Source: Endozoicomonas sp965198415 (lineage in GTDB: Bacteria; Pseudomonadota; Gammaproteobacteria; Pseudomonadales; Endozoicomonadaceae). From it: 64,000 nt of DNA. How positions within the stretch are numbered: the stretch's first letter is position 1; every line of letters begins with the position of its first letter. A program made the translations under genes and the position numbers. A model generated the notes under the pieces. That model searched no databases and was not told the origin of the DNA. It saw nothing but the letters and a program-made list of their open reading frames with translations. Positions 21,550 to 29,738 of this stretch are shown one piece after another. The DNA lies in assembly GCA_965198415.1 (NCBI GenBank), contig CBDAPN010000029.1, forward strand, positions 496,001-560,000. The letters run 5' to 3'.

Positions 21550-22221
21550 TCAAACCCAGTTACTCTGTTTTTTACGAATTCTCAGCATCGGCAGAAATAA
21601 GCCCAGCAGGATACCCATTACCACCGTACCTCCTCCAAACAGATACCAGCGTAAGCTGCTATCTCTCAGCAGTTGGTGGTTTTCAGCTTGTAGTACCTGC
21701 AACTGGCTCTTTAAGCGCTCACTCTCTTCCACCAGCTGGCGGTTGCGACGATCCATAGCCAGAGGCTCTTCGGAAATTTCCCGCAGCCGCTTCATTTCGA
21801 TTTGCTGTCCGCTGAGCTGATCCTGTGTAGTGACCAGTTTGGCAGTGACCGCCTCAAGCTGGTTGTTCCACTCCACCAGCTTCTGCGCCAGCGTTCTGTT
21901 TTCCTCCTCTATTTGGCGGTTTTTCTCCAGTGCGGTTGGCAGTTGACGAAATGCCGGTTGGTTTGGCATCAGGTACTGGCTGGGGATGTAGCCTTCCTGC
22001 TCGCCGTTTTTCACCTTGCTAAAACCATTACCGGCATCGTCCTCCAGCAATTCAAGGGGGGTACCGGTTTTCAGACCACGATGCAGAATTCGGTACTCAT
22101 TACCGGGCCCTGAGCGCATCGGTACGTAGGTAGTATCGGTAATGTATCGGGTCTCAGCCGTAACATGGCCGGTGAGTAAAAGGCCCGCCAGGGCACAGAG
22201 CAATTGCTTTGGCATTTTCAC
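21550..22221 (-). CDS. SH3-domain membrane protein, TIGR04211/YgiM type
   Basis: 223 residues. Signal peptide (LLCALAGLLLTGHVTA), bacterial SH3b domain at about 24-90 (YVPMRSGPGNEYRILHRGLKTG), a long coiled coil rich in Glu/Gln/Leu (about 95-190), then one C-terminal TM helix (LFGGGTVVMGILLGLFLPML) and a basic tail. This is the layout of E. coli YgiM. SH3b domains bind cell-wall or other periplasmic partners; the partner here is unknown. It follows yciI by 12 bp and may be co-transcribed with yciB-yciI. Confidence 0.85.
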   Translation of the reverse strand: MKMPKQLLCALAGLLLTGHVTAETRYITDTTYVPMRSGPGNEYRILHRGLKTGTPLELLEDDAGNGFSKVKNGEQEGYIPSQYLMPNQPAFRQLPTALEKNRQIEEENRTLAQKLVEWNNQLEAVTAKLVTTQDQLSGQQIEMKRLREISEEPLAMDRRNRQLVEESERLKSQLQVLQAENHQLLRDSSLRWYLFGGGTVVMGILLGLFLPMLRIRKKQSNWV

Positions 22222-22233
22222 GGGAATCTCAAC

Positions 22234-22533
22234 TCAGGGCAGAACTTTTTTAAATGGCTTGACGATCACCTGTTGGTACACACCCGCCTCAATGTAAGGG
22301 TCGGCGTCAGCCCAGGCTCGGGCTTCTTCAAGGCTGGGAAACTCTGCAACAATCAGGCTGCCGGTGAATCCGGCCTCGTCAGGAGTGTTGCTGTCAATGG
22401 CTGGAAAGGGGCCGGCAAGTACCAGTTTGCCGGAGTTTTTCAATTGTTGTAGACGCTCAAGATGAGCAGTGCGTGCCTTGGCACGAAGGGGCAGGCTATT
22501 ATCGACATCTTCACTGAAAATAGCGTAGAGCAT
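22234..22533 (-). CDS. yciI: YciI family protein
   Basis: 99 residues of the YciI fold: MLYAIFSEDVDNSL start, RTAHLERL with the conserved His, GPFPAID, and ARAWADADPYIEAGVY with the His/Asp pair region near the end. The family is a small dimeric ferredoxin-like domain of uncertain catalytic role. It starts at the base after the yciB stop, the same yciB-yciI order as in many gammaproteobacteria. Confidence 0.92.
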   Translation of the reverse strand: MLYAIFSEDVDNSLPLRAKARTAHLERLQQLKNSGKLVLAGPFPAIDSNTPDEAGFTGSLIVAEFPSLEEARAWADADPYIEAGVYQQVIVKPFKKVLP

Positions 22534-23109
22534 TTATTTCTCCTCGGTCTGAATATGCTTTGAAATCAGCAGGAACTGGCCAATCACAAATAGGAAAGTC
22601 AGGATCAGGCTGCCAAACACTTTAAAGTCAACCCAAATTTCATGGAAGGTAAAGGCAACAAAGAGGTTCGCAAAGCCCAAAAGAATAAAAAAGATGACCC
22701 AGCTGATGTTCATTTTCAACCAGATATCCTGCGGCACCTGCAGCGCATGACCCATCATTCGCTCCAGCAGCGTTTTCTCACCGATGAATTGGCTACCCAA
22801 AAATGCAGCAGCAAAAACCCAGTTCACAATGGGAGCTTTCCACTTGAGAAAGGCCTCATCGTTAAACGCCAGCGTCATCCCCCCAAAAATCACCACGGCG
22901 ACCAGAGTGACCGCGTGACTTTTTTCCAGCTTACGAGTTTTTAAAAACAGCCCACCATAAACCAGCACTGAAGTAATCATTAACACCAGTGTTGCACTGA
23001 AAGGCCCGCCCAGCTCAAACTCAGTGGAGCCGAGACTGATCATCCTTGGGTCCATTTTATAAACAATGAAAAATAAAATGAGCGGAATAAAGTCGAGTAG
23101 TTGCTTCAT
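22534..23109 (-). CDS. yciB: inner-membrane septation protein YciB (IspZ)
   Basis: 191 residues from MKQLLDFIPLILFF, the family start; an upstream in-frame codon at 23145 is less likely. Five to six TM helices with conserved KMDPR, GGLTL-like GGMTLAFNDE, KWKAPIVNW, and the FTFHEIWVDFKVFG region identify YciB, an inner-membrane protein that interacts with cell-division and elongation proteins and affects envelope integrity. It heads the yciB-yciI-SH3 cluster and is divergent from rnm. Confidence 0.95.
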   Translation of the reverse strand: MKQLLDFIPLILFFIVYKMDPRMISLGSTEFELGGPFSATLVLMITSVLVYGGLFLKTRKLEKSHAVTLVAVVIFGGMTLAFNDEAFLKWKAPIVNWVFAAAFLGSQFIGEKTLLERMMGHALQVPQDIWLKMNISWVIFFILLGFANLFVAFTFHEIWVDFKVFGSLILTFLFVIGQFLLISKHIQTEEK

Positions 23110-23287
23110 AGGAGCCTTTAAATTGCAGTTGAGTTCTGATTGCAAGCAAACCGCTCACAATAATATCAGAATAATTCTTATGCGTGTGCAGCTTTGTTGG
23201 TCGCTGATCACAACCAAAACCCGCAGCCAACACTCGCAGACTTTGTTAGCATAAGCGTTTAATTGGGCTTTCTTCTAAGAGATCATT

Positions 23288-24172
23288 TTGCTTTCCATTG
23301 ATTTACACAGCCACACCACCGCCTCCGATGGCACCCTTGACCCCATTGAGCTCTGCCTGAGAGCCAAAGAGCGCAACGTGCATACGCTGGCCATTACCGA
23401 CCACGACACCGTTGCCGCCCATTATTTTTTGCAAAAAAAACAGCCCCCAATCGATCTGCAACTGATCAGTGGTATTGAGTTATCCACCACTTGGTCTGGG
23501 GTAGAGATACACATTGTCGGCCTCAACTTTTCTTTGGACCACCCGGATCTTGACCGGATTCTCAAAGCTCAGGGGGAGGCCCGTCGGCAGCGCTCGCATC
23601 ATATTGCCAAAACCCTTGCCCGTCGTTTTCCCGGGTTCAGCGCCGAACAGATCTTTACCAGCGTACTGGAGATTGCCACGGCCTCTCAACAACGCAGCCC
23701 CTTTGGATTTTCCCTGCAACCCGAAGAGATTCAGATTGGCCGCCCCCACTTTGCCCGCTGGTTAATTCGGGAGAATCACTGCCAAAACATGGACAGTGCA
23801 TTTCGCAAATATCTCACCAAAGTCAGCAATCTTAAAGCCTTCTGGCCGCACATGAGTCAAGGGGTTGCCTGGATTCGAGCCCTTGGCGGTATCGCTGTAT
23901 TGGCGCATCCGGGCAAATATTCAATGACAGCCACCAAACTGAAGGCGCTGATCAAAGATTTCAAACACGCCGGTGGCCACGCGCTGGAAGTTCAGGGGTC
24001 GAACCAGCCCCACAGTCAGATCGAACAGATAGCGAACTATTGTCGTGAGTTTCAGTTAATGGCGTCTCAAGGCAGCGACTTTCACAACCCGGATTACCCC
24101 TGGGTGGATGTGGGTCGGCTGCCACCCTCGTTGCCAGCGGGCCTCACTCCGGTCTGGACAACTTTTCGTTAA
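23288..24172 (+). CDS. rnm: PHP-domain 5'-3' exoribonuclease Rnm (RNase AM, YciV/TrpH)
   Basis: 294 residues from a TTG at 23288 with AAGAG just upstream. Metal ligands of the PHP domain are visible: DLHSHTTASDG at the start, TDHDTVA near residue 37-43, GIELSTTW, AHPGKY around residue 205, and SDFHNP near 265. In E. coli this enzyme trims 5' ends of 5S, 16S and 23S rRNA precursors and degrades nanoRNA. It is divergent from yciB and upstream of yciO, a conserved gene order. Confidence 0.9.
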   Translation: MLSIDLHSHTTASDGTLDPIELCLRAKERNVHTLAITDHDTVAAHYFLQKKQPPIDLQLISGIELSTTWSGVEIHIVGLNFSLDHPDLDRILKAQGEARRQRSHHIAKTLARRFPGFSAEQIFTSVLEIATASQQRSPFGFSLQPEEIQIGRPHFARWLIRENHCQNMDSAFRKYLTKVSNLKAFWPHMSQGVAWIRALGGIAVLAHPGKYSMTATKLKALIKDFKHAGGHALEVQGSNQPHSQIEQIANYCREFQLMASQGSDFHNPDYPWVDVGRLPPSLPAGLTPVWTTFR

Positions 24173-24377
24173 CAGGCGCCGTGGGACTTCTGCCTCACTC
24201 GGTGTTATGATCTGACCATCGCTTCAATTACGTTGCTCTGAACAAGTCTGCTTCAAACCATTTTTGTTTCACTGCATAAACTGACCTTCATCACTTCCTG
24301 TTGTGGCCGACAACGCTTGTCAACCCCATTTCATGTCGCACAGCGAGTGAATCATCCTGATGTTAACGATCGCCACC

Positions 24378-25004
24378 ATGAGCCAGTTTTTTCAGATTCA
24401 TCCCGATAATCCACAGTTGCGTCTGATTCGCCAGGCCGTTGACATTATTCGTGACGGCGGTGTCATCGCTTACCCCACCGACTCAGCTTACGCCTTGGGT
24501 TGCGACCTTGGCGCCAAACAAGCCGTTGACAGAATCCGCAAAATCAGACGGCTTGATGAACGCCATAATTTCACGCTGGTCTGTCGTGACCTTTCTGAAT
24601 TGGCCATCTACGCCCAAGTTAACAATAGCCAGTACCGGATGCTGAAAAACCATACGCCGGGGCCTTACACATTCATCTTACGAGGCTCGCGGGAAGTCCC
24701 CCGGCGTTTGATGCACCCCAAACGAAAAACGATTGGCATAAGAGTACCTGAGGACCCCATTGTCCGCTCACTGCTCAGCGAACTGAACGGGCCTATCATG
24801 AGTTCCACCCTGCAACTACCGACGGATGAACTCCCCATGACGGACCCCTACGACATCCGCATGACCCTGGAGCCACAGCTTGATTTGGTGATTGATGGCG
24901 GTTATCGAGGTCTGGAACCGACCACTGTCGTCAGTCTGATGGACGACATGCCGCAAGTACTACGCAATGGCAAAGGTGACCCGCAACCTTTTCTGGTCAG
25001 TTAA
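24378..25004 (+). CDS. yciO: YciO, Sua5/YciO/YrdC family
   Basis: 208 residues from MSQFFQIHPDNPQ, the same start as E. coli YciO; an ATG at 24360 is possible but adds non-family residues. Conserved features are GGVIAYPTDSAYALGCD, KIRRLDERHNFTLVCRDLSELA, TPGPYTFIL, KRKTIGIRVP and GYRGLEPTTVV. The fold binds ATP and threonylcarbamoyl intermediates; YciO has weak threonylcarbamoyl-AMP synthase activity and an unclear physiological role. It lies between rnm and trpS, each with its own spacing of 100-200 bp. Confidence 0.93.
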   Translation: MSQFFQIHPDNPQLRLIRQAVDIIRDGGVIAYPTDSAYALGCDLGAKQAVDRIRKIRRLDERHNFTLVCRDLSELAIYAQVNNSQYRMLKNHTPGPYTFILRGSREVPRRLMHPKRKTIGIRVPEDPIVRSLLSELNGPIMSSTLQLPTDELPMTDPYDIRMTLEPQLDLVIDGGYRGLEPTTVVSLMDDMPQVLRNGKGDPQPFLVS

Positions 25005-25103
25005 GGCAGCTAGCAGGCGGCCAACTTTGCCTTCTAACCCCCCCTTTCCCAACAGTCTAAACTGTCGTACCCTGTCAGCTCAGGAATTAATCTGGAGAAC
25101 CTC

Positions 25104-26312
25104 TTGAGCGCTGTAGACCCTCAGTCGCGAGTATTATCGGGCATGCGCCCGACTGGCCGACTGCATCTGGGCCATTACCATGGTGTGTTGAAAAACTGGC
25201 TGGCCTTGCAACACGAATACGACTGCTTTTTCTTTGTCGCTGACTGGCACGCACTGACCACGCATTATGAAGACCCCCACCAACTGCAACAATTCACCAT
25301 GGACATGGTGATCGACTGGCTGGCGGCCGGTGTTAATCCGGGCACCTCCACCGTGTTCATTCAATCCAGAGTTCCGGAGCAGGCTGAGCTGCACCTGCTG
25401 CTGTCGATGATTACGCCACTCTCGTGGCTGGAACGGGTTCCCGGCTATAAAGACCAACAGGAAAAGCTCAAAGAGATGGATCTGTCCACGTATGGTTTTT
25501 TGGGTTACCCGCTACTGCAAAGCGCCGACATCCTCGCCTATCGGGCCGGCCAAATTCCCGTCGGTGCCGATCAGGAAGCCCACATCGAAGTCACCCGGGA
25601 GATCGCCCGCCGCTTCAACCACCTCTTTGGTCGCGAGCCCGGCTTTGAAGAGCAGGCAAAACTGGCCATTACCAAAATGGGAAGGAAACCGGGCGAGATT
25701 TACCGCAAGCTGCGTAAAGCCTACCTCGAGACCGGTGACGAAAACGCTCTGGAGACCGCCAAGGCGATTCTCAAAGAGCAAAATAACATAACGCTTGGCG
25801 ATCAGGAGCGTTTATTTGGCTACCTTGAAGGTACGGGTAAAGTCATCCTGCCCGAGCCAAAAGCCGTTCTAACTAGCCAACCGCGCATGCCGGGTCTTGA
25901 CGGGCAAAAGATGTCAAAATCCAGCAACAACACCATCACCCTGCGGGAAAGTGCGGATGGCGTGAATGCCAAAATCCGCAAAATGCCCACCGACCCGGCC
26001 CGCATTCGGCGCAACGACCCGGGAGACCCGCAAAAGTGCCCGGTATGGCAGTTCCATAAACTGTATTCAGACGCCGACCGCCAACAGTGGGTTGAGGACG
26101 GCTGCACCAGCGCAGGCATTGGCTGTCTGGATTGCAAAAAACCGCTCATCGAAGCGGTTCAGGCGGAAATAGCCCCCATCCGCACCGAGGCGCTTAAACT
26201 CGAAAACAACCACGACGTCGTAAAAAGCGTCATCCATGAAGGCTGTGAAAAAGCCCGCGATGAAGCCCACGACACCCTAAAAGAAGTACGTGAAGTCATG
26301 GGTCTACGTTAA
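25104..26312 (+). CDS. trpS: tryptophan--tRNA ligase
   Basis: 402 residues from a TTG at 25104 with GGAG seven bases upstream. The HIGH-like motif is GRLHLGHYHG near residues 18-27 and KMSKS is GQKMSKSSN near residue 270. Conserved VGADQEAHIEVTRE contacts Trp-AMP. At about 400 residues it is the longer type found in Pseudomonas and relatives, with an insertion (EPKAVLTSQPRMPGLDG) before KMSKS. It charges tRNA-Trp in the cytoplasm. Located between yciO and scpA. Confidence 0.96.
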   Translation: MSAVDPQSRVLSGMRPTGRLHLGHYHGVLKNWLALQHEYDCFFFVADWHALTTHYEDPHQLQQFTMDMVIDWLAAGVNPGTSTVFIQSRVPEQAELHLLLSMITPLSWLERVPGYKDQQEKLKEMDLSTYGFLGYPLLQSADILAYRAGQIPVGADQEAHIEVTREIARRFNHLFGREPGFEEQAKLAITKMGRKPGEIYRKLRKAYLETGDENALETAKAILKEQNNITLGDQERLFGYLEGTGKVILPEPKAVLTSQPRMPGLDGQKMSKSSNNTITLRESADGVNAKIRKMPTDPARIRRNDPGDPQKCPVWQFHKLYSDADRQQWVEDGCTSAGIGCLDCKKPLIEAVQAEIAPIRTEALKLENNHDVVKSVIHEGCEKARDEAHDTLKEVREVMGLR

Positions 26313-26527
26313 GTTAAGCGTTGTCCCGCAATAGCCTTCCTGTTTCCATTTACCCGCGCAAAAGCAGAAAAGTGATGCTCAACGGGTCAGCCCCAACGGC
26401 GAACCCGGTATCATGAAAGTTATTTTTGGACACCCCCAAACCATGGACAACAAGGCTCCCTAGCAGGCATGATTAACCGGCACTTTACGCTATTTATTTC
26501 TCTAACGTCCAAAGAGGTGAGCCACCC

Positions 26528-27379
26528 ATGACCACGCCGGAAGCCGTGGCCGAGCAACCAGAACAGGCATCAACCACACCGGTGCCTGCTGCCGAGGCAA
26601 AAAGCGAAAAATCACTGGCACGGGTCAAGGGTCAACCTTTTACCAAATTTCCGGATGACCTCTACATTCCGCCAGACGCTCTGGAAATATTTCTTGAAGC
26701 CTTTGAAGGCCCCCTAGACCTGCTGCTTTACCTGATCAAACGCAACAACATGGACATTCTGGATATCCAAGTGGCACAGATCACCCATCAGTACATGGAA
26801 TACGTCCAACTGATGGAGAGCGCCCAGTTTGAACTGGCAGCAGAATATCTGGTGATGGCTGCCACCTTGGCAGAAATCAAATCTCGCATGCTACTGCCGC
26901 GCTCCAACGAAAGCGAAGAGGAAGAAGAAGACCCCCGGGCAGAGCTGATGCGCCGCTTGCAGGAGTACGAACGCTTCAAAAAAGCAGCCGAAGACCTCGA
27001 CAGCCTGCCCCGCAACGAGCGAGATTACTGGTTAGCCAACGTTCAGGCACCGGATTACCAACGGGTACAACCCCACCCAGAAGTGGACTTGCAAGAGGTT
27101 CTCATCGCCCTCAGCGAAGTCATGCGTCGGGCCGACATGTTTGAACACCATCAAATCGCCGAAGAAGCGCTGTCGGTGCGTGAGCGCATGAGCGAAGTGT
27201 TGGCCATGCTGTCGCCAGAGCGCTTTACCCCCTTTGTCGCCCTTTACCGGGTAAGCGAAGGGCGTCTTGGCGTTGTGGTGACCTTTATGGCCATTATGGA
27301 ACTGATTAAAGAGTCACTGGTCGAACTGGTACAGAATGAGCCTTTTAGCCCGATTCACGTCAAAGCCCGGGCGGAATGA
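26528..27379 (+). CDS. scpA: segregation and condensation protein A
   Basis: 283 residues. The kleisin N-domain starts at EIFLEAFEGPLDLLLYLIKRNNMDILDI, and AAEYLVMAATLAEIKSRMLLP is the signature helix. The C-terminal winged helix (ERFTPFVALYRVSEGRLGVVVTFMAIMELIKE) would bind the Smc head. An extra ~45-residue acidic/Pro-rich N-terminal tail precedes the domain. ScpA and ScpB associate with Smc to organise the chromosome. scpB begins 15 bp after its stop. Confidence 0.96.
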   Translation: MTTPEAVAEQPEQASTTPVPAAEAKSEKSLARVKGQPFTKFPDDLYIPPDALEIFLEAFEGPLDLLLYLIKRNNMDILDIQVAQITHQYMEYVQLMESAQFELAAEYLVMAATLAEIKSRMLLPRSNESEEEEEDPRAELMRRLQEYERFKKAAEDLDSLPRNERDYWLANVQAPDYQRVQPHPEVDLQEVLIALSEVMRRADMFEHHQIAEEALSVRERMSEVLAMLSPERFTPFVALYRVSEGRLGVVVTFMAIMELIKESLVELVQNEPFSPIHVKARAE

Positions 27380-27394
27380 AGTGGATATAATTTA

Positions 27395-28201
27395 ATGACT
27401 GAAAAACCTGAACTCGCACTCATCCTCGAAGCCGCCATAATGGCCAGCAGCCGCCCCTTAAACATTGAGCAACTGGCGGCGATTTTTCCTGAAGAAGAGC
27501 GGCCAGACGGCAACGCCATTCGTGAGGCCTTAGTACACGTTTGCGACGCTTGTTCTGGCCGCGCCTTTGAACTGAAACAGGTAGCCTCCGGCTTTCGCTT
27601 TCAGGTGCGCCAACAAATGACGCCATGGATTGGCGGACTGTGGGACGAAAAACCCCAGCGCTATACCCGCGCCCTACTAGAAACTCTGGCGCTGATAGCC
27701 TATCGCCAACCCATTACCCGCGGTGAGATTGAAGAGATTCGTGGTGTCAGCGTCAGCAGTAACATTATCCGCACCCTGCAAGAACGTGAATGGGTGCGAG
27801 TAGTTGGCCACCGGGACGTTCCCGGCAGGCCAGCAATGTTCGCTACCACTCGGCAATTTCTGGACTACTTTAACCTGCAAAACCTGAACGAACTGCCACC
27901 GCTTTCAGAAATTCGTGACCTTGAAGCGATCGCCAAGACACTGGAAGTTCCTGAAGAAATGGCCAATACCCTCGAACCATCGACCATAGAAACCCAGGAA
28001 GTCATTGAAGAGCGCTCCGCCCAAGAGCTGTTTGATGAACTTGACGCCATGGAAGCAGAACTGCCCACCGGCTTTGATGATCTGATCAAAAAACAGAAAG
28101 TCACCACCCTGAACCTGACAACAGAAGCGAATGCTACTGAAGCCAACGCCAGCACCGACAGTCAACCTCAAAACAATGACGCACAGGAAACCATCCCCTG
28201 A
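27395..28201 (+). CDS. scpB: segregation and condensation protein B
   Basis: 268 residues. Two winged-helix domains cover about residues 1-165, with the conserved RYTRALLETLALIAYRQPITRGEIE and GVSVSSNIIRTLQEREWVRVVG segments. A long acidic, low-complexity C-terminal tail (about 185-268, rich in Glu, Thr and Asn) exceeds the family length, as in Pseudomonas. It dimerises and binds ScpA. Translation is probably coupled to scpA. Confidence 0.95.
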   Translation: MTEKPELALILEAAIMASSRPLNIEQLAAIFPEEERPDGNAIREALVHVCDACSGRAFELKQVASGFRFQVRQQMTPWIGGLWDEKPQRYTRALLETLALIAYRQPITRGEIEEIRGVSVSSNIIRTLQEREWVRVVGHRDVPGRPAMFATTRQFLDYFNLQNLNELPPLSEIRDLEAIAKTLEVPEEMANTLEPSTIETQEVIEERSAQELFDELDAMEAELPTGFDDLIKKQKVTTLNLTTEANATEANASTDSQPQNNDAQETIP

Positions 28202-28330
28202 CCTTTCATTGAAAAACGAACGAACCAACAAGTACAGAAACAACGAATTAACCGGATTGTCTGTGCTTTGCCCTGCCGTTATACTGCCCCTCCTTTTCAA
28301 GACTTCAGGCGGCAGTGCCGTCAATATTTC

Positions 28331-29200
28331 ATGACCACAGACACTACACTCCCTCCGCAAGGCGAAAAACTGCAAAAGATCCTGGCGGGCGCTGGCCTTG
28401 GCTCACGCCGTGAGATGGAGCGCTGGATCGCTGCCGGACGCGTTAGCGTTAACGGCAACAAAGCCAGCCTGGGTGACCGCGCCTCACTGGCGGACACCAT
28501 CGCCGTCGACGGCAGAGCCATTAAATTGGACGCCTACGCCGCCGGAATCCGCCGTGTTATCGCTTACAACAAACCCGAAGGTGAAATTTGCAGTCGTTCC
28601 CAGCAAGAAGGCCGCCCGACGGTATTCGATAAACTGCCCCGACTAAAAGGGGAGCGCTGGATTTCCATTGGTCGCCTTGACCTAAACACTTCCGGTCTGC
28701 TCCTATTTACCAACGACGGTGAGCTGGCCAGCCGCCTGATGCACCCCTCCCGACAAGTTGAACGTGAATATGCGGTTCGGGTTATGGGTGATATCACCCC
28801 ACAAAAAGTCAAAAACCTGTTCGACGGTGTTGAGCTGGAAGACGGTATTGCCCGTTTTACCGATATCGTCGATTCAGGTGGAACCGGAATTAACCGCTGG
28901 TTCCACGTCTGCATTCTTGAAGGTCGCAATCGTGAAGTCCGTCGCCTATGGGAGTCTCAGGAGCTGACCGTCAGCCGCCTGAAACGCGTTCGCTTTGGTA
29001 GCATGATCATTCCCGATCACCTGCGACAGGGGCAGTTTCAGGAGCTGGAAAAGCAGGATATTGACTCACTTGCCGCCCTCGTAGATCTTCCGCCAGCACC
29101 GTCCTATCGCAAGAAACCTCAGGAACGGACCAAAAAACATGAACTTCCGGCTAAAAAAAAGAAAGCGGGCGTCAAGCCGGTAAAAAAACGTACTCGTTAA
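28331..29200 (+). CDS. rluB: 23S rRNA pseudouridine(2605) synthase
   Basis: 289 residues from ATG 28331; a longer frame begins upstream at 28268 but lacks support. The S4 RNA-binding domain is at about 12-60 (KLQKILAGAGLGSRREMERWI), and the catalytic domain has the active-site Asp in GRLDLNTSGLLLFTNDGELA. RNREVRRLWES is the family-specific C-motif. A Lys-rich tail follows. RluB modifies U2605 (E. coli numbering) of 23S rRNA. scpA-scpB-rluB is a common order in this class. Confidence 0.94.
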   Translation: MTTDTTLPPQGEKLQKILAGAGLGSRREMERWIAAGRVSVNGNKASLGDRASLADTIAVDGRAIKLDAYAAGIRRVIAYNKPEGEICSRSQQEGRPTVFDKLPRLKGERWISIGRLDLNTSGLLLFTNDGELASRLMHPSRQVEREYAVRVMGDITPQKVKNLFDGVELEDGIARFTDIVDSGGTGINRWFHVCILEGRNREVRRLWESQELTVSRLKRVRFGSMIIPDHLRQGQFQELEKQDIDSLAALVDLPPAPSYRKKPQERTKKHELPAKKKKAGVKPVKKRTR

Positions 29201-29212
29201 GCCAGATAGTCG

Positions 29213-29261
29213 ACCTCGTTCCCAGACACCAGCACTTTTGCCACAACTTTAGGAACGAGGT
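29213..29261. repeat. inverted repeat after rluB
   Basis: ACCTCGTTCC (29213-29222) pairs with GGAACGAGGT (29252-29261) across a 29-nt loop. There is no T-tract. It may be a weak transcription stop or a small REP-type element. Confidence 0.35.
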
Positions 29262-29350
29262 GCAGCCACTACAGCGCAAACCCCATGGGTATCAACCGGC
29301 TGCCCGAGCACAGCGTTCCCCTTTTTTGTAGATCCATCTGGACATAAACA

Positions 29351-29366
29351 CTGTATTTATATACAG
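29351..29366 (+). promoter_or_regulatory. LexA binding site (SOS box) upstream of yebG
   Basis: CTGTATTTATATACAG is a complete CTGT-N8-ACAG SOS box with an AT-only centre, 30 bp before the yebG start. yebG is a known LexA target in E. coli, so SOS control is conserved here. Confidence 0.9.
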
Positions 29367-29396
29367 TTATTCAACCCCCAATACAGGAGAAAGCCC

Positions 29397-29681
29397 ATGT
29401 CCATTACCCCCATGTGGCGCGTTGACCGGGATGGAAGCATGTTTACTGACAAAAAAGCCGCGGAAGAACACGATCGTATGCTTGAGCTGGCTGATGGCAT
29501 CACCAACATGCTAGAAGCCCATTTTGAAATTAATGATCGAGTAGCGGAAGAAATTGGCTTATTGATTTCCCGAAACAAAGATGCCTTCACCCGTGCCCTT
29601 AAAGGCAAACCAGAGGCACTGCAGGAAATTCAAAAAGAAGTGCCTGATAACACCGTCGATATCCGCGAAGCCATGACCTAA
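29397..29681 (+). CDS. yebG: YebG family SOS-induced protein
   Basis: 94 residues starting MSITPMWRVDRDGSMF. The family core is visible in DKKAAEEHDRMLELADGI, EIGLLISRNKD and the AFTRALKGKPEAL region. YebG is a small DNA-damage-inducible protein of unknown biochemical function. A perfect LexA box lies directly upstream. After the stop, a 9-bp hairpin (29699-29707 with 29715-29723) separates it from the convergent large gene. Confidence 0.93.
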   Translation: MSITPMWRVDRDGSMFTDKKAAEEHDRMLELADGITNMLEAHFEINDRVAEEIGLLISRNKDAFTRALKGKPEALQEIQKEVPDNTVDIREAMT

Positions 29682-29738
29682 TCAGTGAAAATATGGCCGA
29701 CAACTGCCATGCCTGCAGTTGTCGTCGTCAGCCCCCGC

